Part shown: positions 37,201 through 45,622 of the stretch, piece after piece
Numbering within the stretch: position 1 is the first letter of the stretch
How the letters are laid out: each line of letters begins with the position of its first letter
Source: an uncultured Verrucomicrobiota bacterium
GTDB lineage: Bacteria; Verrucomicrobiota; Verrucomicrobiia; Limisphaerales; UBA9464
DNA: 56,360 nucleotides
Assembly: GCA_903821635.1 (NCBI GenBank)
Contig: CAIJLV010000077.1
Coordinates: 1 to 56,360 of the forward strand
Reading direction: 5' to 3'
Notes under the pieces: generated by a model
Told to the model about the DNA's origin: nothing
What the model saw: only the letters and a program-made list of their open reading frames with translations
The model's database searches: none
Translations under genes and position numbers: made by a program

Positions 37201-37594
37201 CATGGGCACCCCCGGCGTCTATCCGCCGCTCAACGTCAGCGGTAATCCCTGGTTGGCCGAGGACGAACGCCTGATCAAGGTCGTGCTCAAGGGCTTGTGG
37301 GGACCATTGGAGCTGGGCGGCCAACGCCTGAGCCCGTCGAACGGCGTGCCCCCGATGATGGGTTTCGGCGGCCTGTTAAACGACGAAGAAGTCGCGGGCG
37401 TGCTGAGCTACGTCCGCCAATCCTTCGGCAATAACCTCCCGCTCATCACGCCGGCCCAGGTGGCCAAGATCCGCGAGCAGACCAAGGACCGCGCCGACTT
37501 CTACATGGTCGAAGAGATCATGCAGCAACACCCGATCTCCGGCTGGGAGAAGTGGGGCAAGATGGCCCGTCCCAAGGACAGCGCCTACGAGTGA
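34253..37594 (+). CDS. SGNH-like / PVC-type dehydrogenase / cytochrome c fusion protein
   Basis: A 1113-residue exported protein. ATG 34253 gives a signal peptide (MSSIVPSLFAALAVALTVHAA); the open frame back to 34103 is ignored. Residues about 45-300 resemble an SGNH/GDSL hydrolase (FIGNGLAERDVYF, NLGRPGDT, FFGYNESF), but block I has Asn-Gly where Asp-Ser is expected. Residues about 386-736 are the PVC-type membrane-bound dehydrogenase propeller (MPGYKVELFASE, DNRGRLWVAITPSYPHY, DTNGDGRADK). A HEAT-like stretch follows (about 740-900). The C-terminus is a cytochrome c domain with CATCH at Cys975-Cys978-His979. Such fusions are abundant in PVC bacteria; a role in sugar or alcohol oxidation is inference. 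Confidence 0.9.
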   Translation: MSSIVPSLFAALAVALTVHAAEPNNRPHAPTAEPAAATSARPQTAAEPAVGERIVFIGNGLAERDVYFSRLETELHLRFPAQKLIVRNLGRPGDTPGFRPHPARVSQWAFPGADQFHPELNSHFGRGFFPTPDQWLTHLKADTIIAFFGYNESFDGPTRVANFEAELDAFAKHTLSKAYNGTAAPRLVLVSPIAFENLSAKKDLPNGKQENANLALYTDAVRKVAHKHGLTFVDFFGATQKRYAQKSQPPLTINGFAPTEAGYQELAAILTDGAFGKAKRKSKTNAELVNAAVKEKDYFWNNDYNLVNGVHTHGQRYDPFGPQNYPAEIAKTRQMMTLRDTLIHDVAAGRTQTIAVDDAKTPELPAVPTNFKRPVDYLSGVEAIEKMTVMPGYKVELFASEKEFPELRKPVQMSFDNRGRLWVAITPSYPHYRPGEARPNDKILIFEDTNGDGRADKQTVFADKLHLPIGFELAPEGVYLSQEPNLCLLVDDNHDDKADRMEILMHGFDTHDTHHAISAYSADASGAFYLLEGRFLHSQVETPYGPQRVNDGGAWRFDPKRFKLERYIQTDINNPWGIAFDDWEQGVISDASSGENYWALAVSAKMPYGVEIQRAGDYVPKRSRPTSGSEFVSSRHFPPDRQGQFMTCNSIGFLGLNFSAPREDGAGFTGDLAGDLISSSDPNFRPVDLEFAPDGSLYFLDWHNALIGHMQHNARDPNRDHERGRIYRVTYPTRPLVPPAQVAGASVPELLENLKLPEYRSRYRTRRELRGRPAAEVIPAVKAWAAKLDKADPLYERHLCEALWATWSQNKPDAGLLLACLNARSHQARAAATQVLRYTTHQLPNAVALLRQAANDPHGRVRLTAIVAASWLDNQDGARIVLDALRHPFDKWMSPVTKQILATTLKDDVAALAKADPQALAGNPNAQAYLAGTFKLGDAPPAADKREYGPTRPLNAAETKLYALGKEVFHRDAHCATCHQPSGMGTPGVYPPLNVSGNPWLAEDERLIKVVLKGLWGPLELGGQRLSPSNGVPPMMGFGGLLNDEEVAGVLSYVRQSFGNNLPLITPAQVAKIREQTKDRADFYMVEEIMQQHPISGWEKWGKMARPKDSAYE

Positions 37595-37643
37595 ACGGTC
37601 GGCTGGAAAGTCTCCAGTGCTCAGTTGGCGGTGCAGTCGTCAG

Positions 37644-37672
37644 GCCGTGGGGATTGTCTCCACGGCTTTTTT
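37644..37672 (+). terminator. Intrinsic terminator after the dehydrogenase fusion gene
   Basis: A 10-bp stem with one G-T wobble (37644-37653 with 37657-37666), three-base loop, then six T (37667-37672). It lies 49 bases past the stop. Confidence 0.9.
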
Positions 37673-37759
37673 GCTTCCTGAGCACCGAAAACTGAACCCT
37701 TCCGCCCCCATCTCGCGCCACCCTTGCCCGCCCGGGTGTCCCCGCGCCACAATCGGCCC

Positions 37760-38692
37760 ATGCAAACACGCCCGCTCGGTAAGACCGGCCTGCAACTTCC
37801 CATCCTTGGTTTCGGCGCCAGTTCGCTGGGCCAAGAATTTCGCAGTATCACGCTCGACGAAGCGCTCCGCAGCGTGCGCGTGGCGCTGGATTGCGGGCTC
37901 AACTTCATCGATACCTCGCCCTTCTACGGCCGCGGCATGAGCGAAGTGCTGCTCGGCATCGCGCTCAAGGGCGTGCCCCGCGCCAGCTACACCCTCTGCA
38001 CGAAGCTCGGCCGCTATGACCTTCAGCACTTCGACTTCTCGGCCAAACGCGTCGCCGAATCCGTGGACGTCTCGCTCCACCGTCTCGGCACCGACCACCT
38101 CGACATCGTGCTGTGCCACGACATCGAGTTCGTGCCGATGCAGCAACTTGTGGACGAGACTCTTCCGGCCCTGCGAAGGGCGCAGCAGGCCGGCAAGGTG
38201 AAATTCATCGGCTTCAGCGGCTATCCCCAGAAAATCTTCCGCTTCATCGGCGACCAAACCGACGTGGACTGCGCGCTGAGTTACAACCAATACACGCTCC
38301 AGAACACCCGCTTCGTCGACGAGACGATCCCTTATCTCAAGGCCAAGGGCGTCGGCGTGCTCAACGCCGGCCCGTTCAGTGCCCGCCTGCTCACCAACGC
38401 GCCGCTGCCCGCTTGGATGAAAGAACCCGAGTCCGTGAAGGCCGCCGCCCGCGCCGCCGCCGCCTTGTGCGCGCAACGCGGCAGCGACATCGCGAAACTG
38501 GCGCTGCAATTTTCCTGCGCGAACCCGGACATCACCTCGACCATCGCCGGCAGCGCCAACCCGGAGAATATCCGCCAGTGGGCGCGCTGGCTCGCCGAAC
38601 CCATAGACCAACAGTTGCTGGCCGAAGTGCAGGCGATCTTCGCCCCGGTGAAGAACCTGGGCCACACCGAAGGATTGGCGGAAAACAACTGA
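37760..38692 (+). CDS. Aldo/keto reductase
   Basis: A 310-residue NAD(P)H-dependent reductase of the aldo-keto reductase superfamily, close in pattern to L-galactose/D-threo-aldose dehydrogenases. Motifs include FGASSLGQEF at the N-terminus, FIDTSPFYGRGMSE (Asp and Tyr of the tetrad), TKLGRY (Lys) and LDIVLCHDIEF (His). It starts at ATG 37760. The substrate is probably a sugar or sugar lactol, in keeping with neighbouring carbohydrate-linked genes, but this is inference. Confidence 0.92.
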   Translation: MQTRPLGKTGLQLPILGFGASSLGQEFRSITLDEALRSVRVALDCGLNFIDTSPFYGRGMSEVLLGIALKGVPRASYTLCTKLGRYDLQHFDFSAKRVAESVDVSLHRLGTDHLDIVLCHDIEFVPMQQLVDETLPALRRAQQAGKVKFIGFSGYPQKIFRFIGDQTDVDCALSYNQYTLQNTRFVDETIPYLKAKGVGVLNAGPFSARLLTNAPLPAWMKEPESVKAAARAAAALCAQRGSDIAKLALQFSCANPDITSTIAGSANPENIRQWARWLAEPIDQQLLAEVQAIFAPVKNLGHTEGLAENN

Positions 38693-38853
38693 GCGCTTCG
38701 CCCAACGCAGCGCCTCATGGTCGACGTGGAGCTCAGGATCTTGGCCGATCAGTTCCCGTGCCGTTGGCGCGCTGCGGCAGGTTCCACCTGCCATCGTCTG
38801 CCACGAACCGGCGGGTTGCCGGCGGCGCGCCGTTACTACACGCTCACGACCCT

Positions 38854-41148
38854 ATGGCAGCTGATCCGAAGCCGGCCTTTCGTCCTTACATCCCCGACCG
38901 CACCGCCCTGCGCGAATTCACGTTCCGGTCCGTGCTCATGGGCACGCTACTGGGCATGGTGTTCGGGGCTTCGTCCCTTTACCTGACGCTCAAGGTCGGC
39001 CTGACCGTCAGCGCAAGCATCCCGGTGGCGGTGATCTCGATCGCGCTGTTCAAAGTGTGGGCCAAGTTCGGCGGCCGCGACGCCACCATCCTCGAACACA
39101 ATATCGCCCAAACCGCCGGTTCGGCCGGTGAATCGATCGCGTTTGGCGTGGGCGTGACCATGCCGGCAATCCTCATCTTAGGCTTCGATCTGGAAATCAC
39201 CCGGGTGCTGCTGGTGGGCGTGCTCGGCGGGTTGCTGGGCATTCTGATGATGATCCCGCTCCGGCGGGCGCTGATCGTCCAACAGCACGGCGAGCTGAAG
39301 TATCCCGAGGGCACGGCCTGCGCCGAAGTGCTGAAGGCCGGTGCCAGCGAGGAATCCCGCGCCGCCGCCGATCCGGTGCACCGGGGCGACGTGCTCGGCG
39401 CTTCCGTGAACGCCAAGACCATCTTCGCCGGCTTCGGAATCGGCCTCCTTTACAAGCTCGGGAACGTGGCGCTCAAGGGCTGGAAAGACGTCCCGGAAAA
39501 GGTCTTCGGCGCACCGCTCCAAGCGGGGTCGATCTCGGCGGAGATTTCGCCGGAAATGCTCGGCGTCGGTTACATCATTGGCCGCCGCACCGCCGGCATC
39601 ATGGCGGCGGGCGGCGTGCTCAGCTATTTGGTGCTGATTCCCCTGATCAAATTCTTTGGCCAACGCTTGGACGAACCGCTGGCGCCAGGCACCAAACTCA
39701 TCAGCGAAATGTCCCACACCGACATCCGCAGCGCCTACATCCTCTACCTCGGGGCTGGCGCCGTGGCGATGGGCGGATTGGTGAGCCTGCTGCGTTCGCT
39801 GCCCACGATCTGGCACGGGCTCAAGCTGGGGGTGCTCGATATGGTCGATTCACGCCGGGCCGCCGCGGCCGCGGCCGCCGACCGAACCGGCCAAGATTTG
39901 CCGATGAAATTCGTGCTGATCGGCATTGTCGCGCTGGTGACCGCAATCACGCTGGCCGCTCCCCTGCACATGAACCTTTTGGGCGCGGGCCTGATTGTGT
40001 TGCTGGGCTTCTTGTTCGTGACCGTTTCGTCGCGTTTGACCGGTGAAATCGGTTCCTCCTCGAACCCAATTTCCGGCATGACCATCGCCACGCTGCTGAT
40101 CACCTGCCTCGCCTTTCTCGCGGTGGGTTGGACCGGCAATTCCTACTACGTGACGGCGCTTTCCGTCGGCGCGGTCGTCTGCATTGCCTGCTCCAACGGC
40201 GGCACGACCTCCCAAGATTTGAAGACCGGCTACCTCGTGGGCGGCACGCCGAAACGCCAGCAAGTCGCCATTTTGATCGGGGCCTTTGCCTCGGCATTGG
40301 TCTTGGGACCGATCCTGCTGGGCCTCAACCAAACGGCGACGACCTACATTGACGCCAAGGAGATCGCCCCGGCCCTGCGTGCGCCCCTGGCGGAACTCGC
40401 CCACGCGCCGAAGGAACGGATCGCCGGCCCCCAAGCAAAGAGTGACTCGACCGAATACCTAGTCTGGCACACCCCCGATCCCGCGGGTGGCTCGGCGCGA
40501 AAATTCCTCGTCAAACCCGACGGCGAGCCGGTGTGGCTCGTGGACCCAGGCATCAATGGGGCCTTCTCCAAACGCCCCGACGGCTCGGAGGTGCGGAAAT
40601 TTGATGCCCCCAAAGCCACGCTCGTGAGCTACATCATCAAAGGCATTCTCGACCGCAAGTTACCGTGGGATTTGGTGCTGTTCGGCGCGCTAATTTCACT
40701 CGTGCTCGAGTTGAGCGGAATCTCGGCGCTGGCGTTTGCCGTCGGCGTCTACCTGCCCATCTCGGTCTCCATGCCCATCTTCATCGGCGGCCTGATTCGG
40801 TGGTTTGTCGATTACCGGGACCGGGCAAAATTCCTCAATGCCGGACTCACCGAAGAACAAATTGCGGCTGAGGGCGACAAGTCGCCGGGCGTGCTCATGG
40901 CGTCCGGTTACATCGCCGGCGGCAGCATCGCGGGCATCGTCATCGCCTTCATGGCCGGCGTATTCGACCGGCAGGATACCGCCCTCACGGAATGGGCGAT
41001 GAAATCGAACCCGTTTTTCAACGGACCGGCGGCCAATGCCTTGTCCATGCTGCCCTTCCTGATCCTCTGCGGCGTGCTGCTCCTCGCCGCCCGCGGCGTG
41101 ATACTCGCGGCCAAGAAGCGCCCGGCTGCAACGCCCTCGGGGCACTAA
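38854..41148 (+). CDS. OPT family oligopeptide transporter
   Basis: A 764-residue polytopic inner-membrane protein of the oligopeptide transporter family. Hydrophobic helices run through most of the chain. Family motifs are FGASSLYLTLKVGLTVSASIP near the N-terminus, ILEHNIAQTAGSAGESIAFG, YPEGTACAEVL and SNPISGMTIATLL. A soluble loop (about residues 495-590) interrupts the helices. ATG 38854 (MAADPKPAFRPYIPD) is chosen; the frame is open far upstream but antisense-free coding character begins here. The substrate may be a peptide or metal chelate; unknown. Confidence 0.93.
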   Translation: MAADPKPAFRPYIPDRTALREFTFRSVLMGTLLGMVFGASSLYLTLKVGLTVSASIPVAVISIALFKVWAKFGGRDATILEHNIAQTAGSAGESIAFGVGVTMPAILILGFDLEITRVLLVGVLGGLLGILMMIPLRRALIVQQHGELKYPEGTACAEVLKAGASEESRAAADPVHRGDVLGASVNAKTIFAGFGIGLLYKLGNVALKGWKDVPEKVFGAPLQAGSISAEISPEMLGVGYIIGRRTAGIMAAGGVLSYLVLIPLIKFFGQRLDEPLAPGTKLISEMSHTDIRSAYILYLGAGAVAMGGLVSLLRSLPTIWHGLKLGVLDMVDSRRAAAAAAADRTGQDLPMKFVLIGIVALVTAITLAAPLHMNLLGAGLIVLLGFLFVTVSSRLTGEIGSSSNPISGMTIATLLITCLAFLAVGWTGNSYYVTALSVGAVVCIACSNGGTTSQDLKTGYLVGGTPKRQQVAILIGAFASALVLGPILLGLNQTATTYIDAKEIAPALRAPLAELAHAPKERIAGPQAKSDSTEYLVWHTPDPAGGSARKFLVKPDGEPVWLVDPGINGAFSKRPDGSEVRKFDAPKATLVSYIIKGILDRKLPWDLVLFGALISLVLELSGISALAFAVGVYLPISVSMPIFIGGLIRWFVDYRDRAKFLNAGLTEEQIAAEGDKSPGVLMASGYIAGGSIAGIVIAFMAGVFDRQDTALTEWAMKSNPFFNGPAANALSMLPFLILCGVLLLAARGVILAAKKRPAATPSGH

Positions 41149-41483
41149 ACCCGAGCGTTCGCCGCGTCATTTCACCGCGCGGGAAAACTCACCGACCCCA
41201 GTGTCGGTTGGAAATTTCCGCCCAACCGGTTCGCCCCTTAAACTGATTTCAAGGCGGCGGCCGGCTTCGTTGGCCCTGCCCCCGCCTTCCCCCCCGCGCC
41301 AAGAGGGGAACTTAAGGTGAAGTCAGCAACCTGTGTCCAGAGATTGGCAACCCTTACCCAGAAAACCACCTCAGCAAGGTATTCACTTGCGCCAGAGGCA
41401 CGGCTGCCGAGTAATTGCGTCCCACTCCCCAGCCACTCGCAGGTTTGCCGAATCAGCTTTCTTGGCAGTTATGGATTAGCGTT
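41149..41483. other. Intergenic region upstream of PFOR, 335 bases
   Basis: The gap between the OPT transporter and the PFOR operon. It must contain the PFOR promoter. I see no convincing small gene, hairpin with T-run or known riboswitch in it. The only notable base pattern is a C-rich run around 41278-41300. Confidence 0.4.
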
Positions 41484-43505
41484 ATGAGCAACGAAACCAA
41501 TACCGGTTCCCAATTCCCTTATCCGGGCATCCCCACCAGTTCTGACGGCGCCGGATGCGTCACTTGGGTCGAAACCAACATCACCCACGGCGCCTGCGCC
41601 TACCCGATCACCTCGTCCACGACGATGGGCACGGGCTTCCAGACTGAGGTTTCCAACGGCAAAAAGAACCTCTGGGGCGACACGATCACGTTCGTCCAGC
41701 CCGAGTCGGAGCACTCTGCCGCCTCGACCTGTGAAGGTTTCGCGCTCGCCGGCGGCCGGGTGACCAACTTCACCTCCGGTCAGGGACTGGTCCTCATGAA
41801 GGAGGTGCTCTACACCATTTCCGGCAAACGCCTGCCAGCGGTGTTCCACATCGGCGCCCGTGCGTTAACCAGCCAATCGCTGAACGTCCACTGCGGCCAT
41901 GACGACGTGATGAGCGTCGCCGACGTCGGCTGGGCCATTCTATTTGGACGCAACGCCCAAGAAGCCGGTGATTTGGCCCTGATTTGTCGCCGTGCGGCCG
42001 AGGCCAGCGACACGCCGTTCATGAACGTCCAAGACGGCTTCCTGACCACCCATACGATCGAAAACGTCCGGTTGCCCGAACTGGAGTTCATGAAGGATTT
42101 CGTGGGCGACCCGAACGAACGGCTGCGCAACCTGTTCGATCCGCGCAATGCGCTCATGTCTGGCGTGGTGCAGAACCAAGACTCCTACATGAAGGGCAAG
42201 ATCGCCCAGCGCGCCTTTTACGATAAAGTGCCGGCGGCGATTCAGGAAGCGATGGACCGCTTCTACGAACAGACCGGCCGCCGCTACCGCCCGGTGGACA
42301 CCTACAAGATGGACGACGCCGACTACGCGCTCGTCGGCATGGGCAGCCTGATGGAAACCGCGCAGGCCACCGTGGACCTGTTGCGCTCCGAAAAGGGGCT
42401 GAAGGTCGGGGTGGTTCACGTGACCAGTTTTGCCCCCTTCCCCGCGCCGCAACTGGTCGCCGCGTTGAAAAACGTCAAGGCGCTGACCGTGATTGAGCGC
42501 ATGGACAATCCGCTCGCGCAGTCGAATCCGCTCGTGCAGGCCATCAAGGCTTCCTTCGCTGATGCGCTGATGGGCCTCAGTTATGGCTCCAACGGGGAAC
42601 ACAAGTATCCCGAAGTTCACCGCCTGCCGAAGATCTACTCGGTCTCCGCCGGCCTCGGTTCGCGCGACATCCGCGCGGGCCATCTGGCCGGCATCGTCAA
42701 CAACATGCTCAGCGACAAACCGCGGGAATTCGGCGTCGTGGGCATCAAACATGAACTCGCCATCCCACCCGGCGACGATCCCGACATCCGGCCCCCGGGC
42801 GCGTTCTCGATGCGCGGCCACTCGGTCGGCGGCTTCGGCTCCGTCACGACCAACAAGCTCATCGCCTCGTTCGTCGGTGAACTCTTCAACCTCTACGTGC
42901 AGGCGTATCCGAAATACGGCTCCGAGAAAAAGGGCCTGCCGACGACCTATTACCTGACCGTGGCTGACGACCACATTCGATCCCACAGCGAGTTGGAACA
43001 CGTCGAGTTCATCCCGTTAAACGACGTCAACGCCTTCAACCTCGGCAACCCGCTCGCCGGCATCGCCGACGGCGGCAGCGTGTTCATCCAGAGCCCGCAT
43101 CTGGATGCCGCCAGCGTCTGGTCGGAGATCCCGCCGTTTGGTCGCAAGCTCATCCGCACCAAGAAGCTCAAGGTTTACTACCTCGACACCGTGAAGATCG
43201 CCCGCGAGATCGCCACCGATCCCGACCTCCAGCAGCGCATGCAGGGCGTCGCGCTGGTCGGCATCTTCATCAAGGTGACGCCGTTCGCGGCCCGCTCCGG
43301 GATGAATGAAGACACCGTCCTCGGCGCCGTGGAAAAATACATCCGCAAATACTTCGGCAAACGCGGTGAACACGTCGTGCAGGAGAACCTAGCGTGCGTG
43401 AAACAAGGCCTGAAGAACGTCCAAGAAGTCCCCGCCGAAATTATCAACGCGTTGGATTCCGGTCTCGCCAAGTCCACCAATGAGGAACTGGTGTTCGCCA
43501 AGTGA
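41484..43505 (+). CDS. Pyruvate:ferredoxin oxidoreductase, alpha-gamma subunit
   Basis: A 673-residue subunit. It has the pyruvate-binding domain I (ITHGACAYPITSSTTMGTGFQ and GQGLVLMKEVLY near the N-terminus, residues about 15-250), domain II (about 285-400: VDTYKMDDADYALVGMGSLMETAQ), and the gamma domain (about 440-640: RGHSVGGFGSVTTNKLIASF). With the next gene it oxidatively decarboxylates pyruvate to acetyl-CoA with ferredoxin or flavodoxin as acceptor. The ATG at 41484 is chosen because upstream sequence is unrelated to the family. It lies 48 bases before the second subunit gene. Confidence 0.94.
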   Translation: MSNETNTGSQFPYPGIPTSSDGAGCVTWVETNITHGACAYPITSSTTMGTGFQTEVSNGKKNLWGDTITFVQPESEHSAASTCEGFALAGGRVTNFTSGQGLVLMKEVLYTISGKRLPAVFHIGARALTSQSLNVHCGHDDVMSVADVGWAILFGRNAQEAGDLALICRRAAEASDTPFMNVQDGFLTTHTIENVRLPELEFMKDFVGDPNERLRNLFDPRNALMSGVVQNQDSYMKGKIAQRAFYDKVPAAIQEAMDRFYEQTGRRYRPVDTYKMDDADYALVGMGSLMETAQATVDLLRSEKGLKVGVVHVTSFAPFPAPQLVAALKNVKALTVIERMDNPLAQSNPLVQAIKASFADALMGLSYGSNGEHKYPEVHRLPKIYSVSAGLGSRDIRAGHLAGIVNNMLSDKPREFGVVGIKHELAIPPGDDPDIRPPGAFSMRGHSVGGFGSVTTNKLIASFVGELFNLYVQAYPKYGSEKKGLPTTYYLTVADDHIRSHSELEHVEFIPLNDVNAFNLGNPLAGIADGGSVFIQSPHLDAASVWSEIPPFGRKLIRTKKLKVYYLDTVKIAREIATDPDLQQRMQGVALVGIFIKVTPFAARSGMNEDTVLGAVEKYIRKYFGKRGEHVVQENLACVKQGLKNVQEVPAEIINALDSGLAKSTNEELVFAK

Positions 43506-43553
43506 CCCGCCGCAGCCCACCACCTTAACCGCGTAACGCCTCCCCTGAATTTC

Positions 43554-45155
43554 ATGAGCACCGAAACCGCTCCCGCGCCCACTCAGCGCCTCAACACCCG
43601 CCCGATCACCGACGACGTGCTGAACGTCGCCGATTTCAACGAACGCATCGTCGGCGCCTATAACGACGGCTCCGCCGAAATGGGCCTGCCGGCCGATCTC
43701 TCGACGGCGCGTTCCCTCATCACCGCCGGCTCCGGCGTGCTTCGCGATTTCTCCTACATCGCTCCAGAAATCCCGCTGCTGAACTCCGAGAACTGCGTCG
43801 CCTGCATGGCGTGCGTCACCGAGTGCCCCGACACCGCCATTCTCGGCAAGGTCGTCACCAAATCCAAGCTGGAGGCGGAACTCGCGGCCATTCCCGACGA
43901 GGTCGAACGCGAGCACTACCGCCGGCAGTTCGGCAAAACGACCAAGTTCTGGAACGTCTACGAGAAGAAGGGCCAGGAACCGGGCTACTTCGGTATCTTC
44001 ATTGATCCGACCAAGTGCAAGGGCTGCGCCGAATGCGTCGAGGCGTGCGGCGATCACGGCGCGCTCGCAATGCTCAAGAAGGAGGGCAACGTCCTCCCGC
44101 GCTCACAAAAGACGTTCAACTTCTACCGCAAGCTGCCCGAGACGCCGAAGCAGTTCATCAACGAGAAGCTGCTCACCGACATGATGCTGGCGGACCGTTC
44201 ACTGCTCTATGTCGGCGGTGCCGGCTCCTGCATGGGCTGCGGCGAAGGCACGGCGCTGCGCATGATGCTCGCGGCCACGGGCTTCGTTTACGGCAAGGAA
44301 AACATCGGCATCCTGAACTCGACCGGCTGCTCGACGGTTTACGCCTCCACGTATCCCTACAATCCCTACCTCGTTCCGTGGTCCAATTCGCTGTTCGAAA
44401 ACAGCCCGACCTACGCCATGGGCGTGCGGGCACGCTGGGATCAGATGGGTTGGAAGGACAAGAAGCTCTGGGTCATCGGCGGCGACGGCGCGATGCTCGA
44501 CATCGGCTTCCAGGCCCTGAGCCGAATGCTGGCCTCGGGCATGAACATCAAGGTGCTCATCCTCGACACCCAGGTCTATTCCAACACCGGCGGCCAAAGC
44601 TCCACCGCCACCTTCATGGGCCAGAACACCAAGTTCTCCGTCCACGGCAAAGCCATCCCCGGCAAGACCGAACGCCGCAAGGAGATCGCCCAGATCGCGA
44701 TGATGCACCCGAACACGTTCGTGGCGCAGACCTCGTGCGCGATGACCAACCACTTCTACAAGTCCATCATGGCCGCCAACGAATACGACGGCCCGGCGGT
44801 GGTCAGCGTTTACACCACCTGCCAGCCCGAGCACGGCGTGGGTGACAACATGGCCATGCACCAGTCCAAGCTGGCCGTCGATACGCGCAGCTTCCCGGTG
44901 CTCATGTATGATCCGCGCAAAGGCACCAAGATCGCCGAGCGGCTGAGCCTCCAAGGCAATCCCGCGACCAACGAAGATTTCTACGTCGAGCCCAAGACGG
45001 GGGAGATCTACGACTTCCTGATGTTCGCCCGCAGCGAAGGCCGCTTCTCGAAGCACTTCGACCAAGACGGTAATCCCAGCCCCACAATGCTCGCGGCCCG
45101 CCAAGAACGGCTCGAAAACTGGCAAGTGCTCCAAGAACTAGCCGGGCTCCGCTAA
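43554..45155 (+). CDS. Pyruvate:ferredoxin oxidoreductase, delta-beta subunit
   Basis: A 533-residue subunit that fuses the ferredoxin-like delta domain to the TPP-binding beta domain. Two 4Fe-4S motifs are visible, CVACMACVTECP and CKGCAECVEACG (about residues 80-170). The proximal cluster Cys are in SCMGCGEG, NSTGCSTVYAS and TTCQPEHG. TPP binding is shown by GGDGAMLDIGFQAL and DTQVYSNTGGQSS. The two-polypeptide split (alpha-gamma and delta-beta) differs from the usual single-chain PFOR and from the four-subunit type. A strong terminator follows. Confidence 0.95.
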   Translation: MSTETAPAPTQRLNTRPITDDVLNVADFNERIVGAYNDGSAEMGLPADLSTARSLITAGSGVLRDFSYIAPEIPLLNSENCVACMACVTECPDTAILGKVVTKSKLEAELAAIPDEVEREHYRRQFGKTTKFWNVYEKKGQEPGYFGIFIDPTKCKGCAECVEACGDHGALAMLKKEGNVLPRSQKTFNFYRKLPETPKQFINEKLLTDMMLADRSLLYVGGAGSCMGCGEGTALRMMLAATGFVYGKENIGILNSTGCSTVYASTYPYNPYLVPWSNSLFENSPTYAMGVRARWDQMGWKDKKLWVIGGDGAMLDIGFQALSRMLASGMNIKVLILDTQVYSNTGGQSSTATFMGQNTKFSVHGKAIPGKTERRKEIAQIAMMHPNTFVAQTSCAMTNHFYKSIMAANEYDGPAVVSVYTTCQPEHGVGDNMAMHQSKLAVDTRSFPVLMYDPRKGTKIAERLSLQGNPATNEDFYVEPKTGEIYDFLMFARSEGRFSKHFDQDGNPSPTMLAARQERLENWQVLQELAGLR

Positions 45156-45196
45156 ACGAACCTCGGTGGAGCGGCTTTCCTGCCGCCGAAAACCAA

Positions 45197-45230
45197 AGGC
45201 TTGGCCAACCCGCCAAGCCTCTTTTCTTTT
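45197..45230 (+). terminator. Intrinsic terminator after the PFOR operon
   Basis: A stem of at least 8 bp (45197-45204 with 45213-45220), extended by a further C-G pair, with a T-rich tail CTTTTCTTTT (45221-45230). It lies 42 bases past the beta subunit stop. Confidence 0.88.
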
Positions 45231-45234
45231 CCAT

Positions 45235-45545
45235 GGCCGGCGTGTTTCTGCCGTCGGCGTCGTGCGTGTAGCTCTCGGTGGCCGGGGGCAGGAACAGGCG
45301 TTGGGTGCCCGTGTTGGTCCCGCCGCTCAAGGACACCGCCACCGTCTGCCACACCGGGCCGGTGCCGGCGATGCTGCCGAGTTCCCGGCGGAAAAATTCG
45401 CCCTGGCGGAGCACGCCGGAGTTGCTGCCGTCCACCTGGACGGTGGCGGTGGTCTGGGCCGCGCCCTGCACTTCGAGGTAACGGGGATTGGTGCGCGTGG
45501 CGTAGAGGTTGCGCGAGTTCACGGAATACGTGGCGGCTCGGAGCG
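45235..45545 (-). pseudogene. Remnant of an RHS/YD-repeat protein
   Basis: On the minus strand, the translation includes SVNSRNLYATRTNPRYLEVQG, then RQGEFFRREL, GPVWQTVAV and ESYTHDADG. These match the region just before a YD repeat in the large RHS-type proteins of Verrucomicrobia. There is no start codon, signal or further repeat; the similarity ends in the PFOR terminator zone. It is therefore a decayed fragment that was truncated at both ends. Bounds are approximate. Confidence 0.65.
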
Positions 45546-45622
45546 CCGCGCCCCCCCGGGCGTAACGTCTTCAGTTCACCCAACCGAAGCAAGGGCAGCT
45601 CCACCGCACGCGATGGCCCAGC

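Noticed and set aside
38113..38853. An extended N-terminus for the OPT transporter that would overlap the aldo/keto reductase gene
   Set aside because: The extension is the out-of-frame reading of the reductase gene; OPT homology starts right after the ATG at 38854.
41149..41483. A possible riboswitch or sRNA before the PFOR operon
   Set aside because: No recognisable conserved core, terminator or anti-terminator pairing was found by eye.
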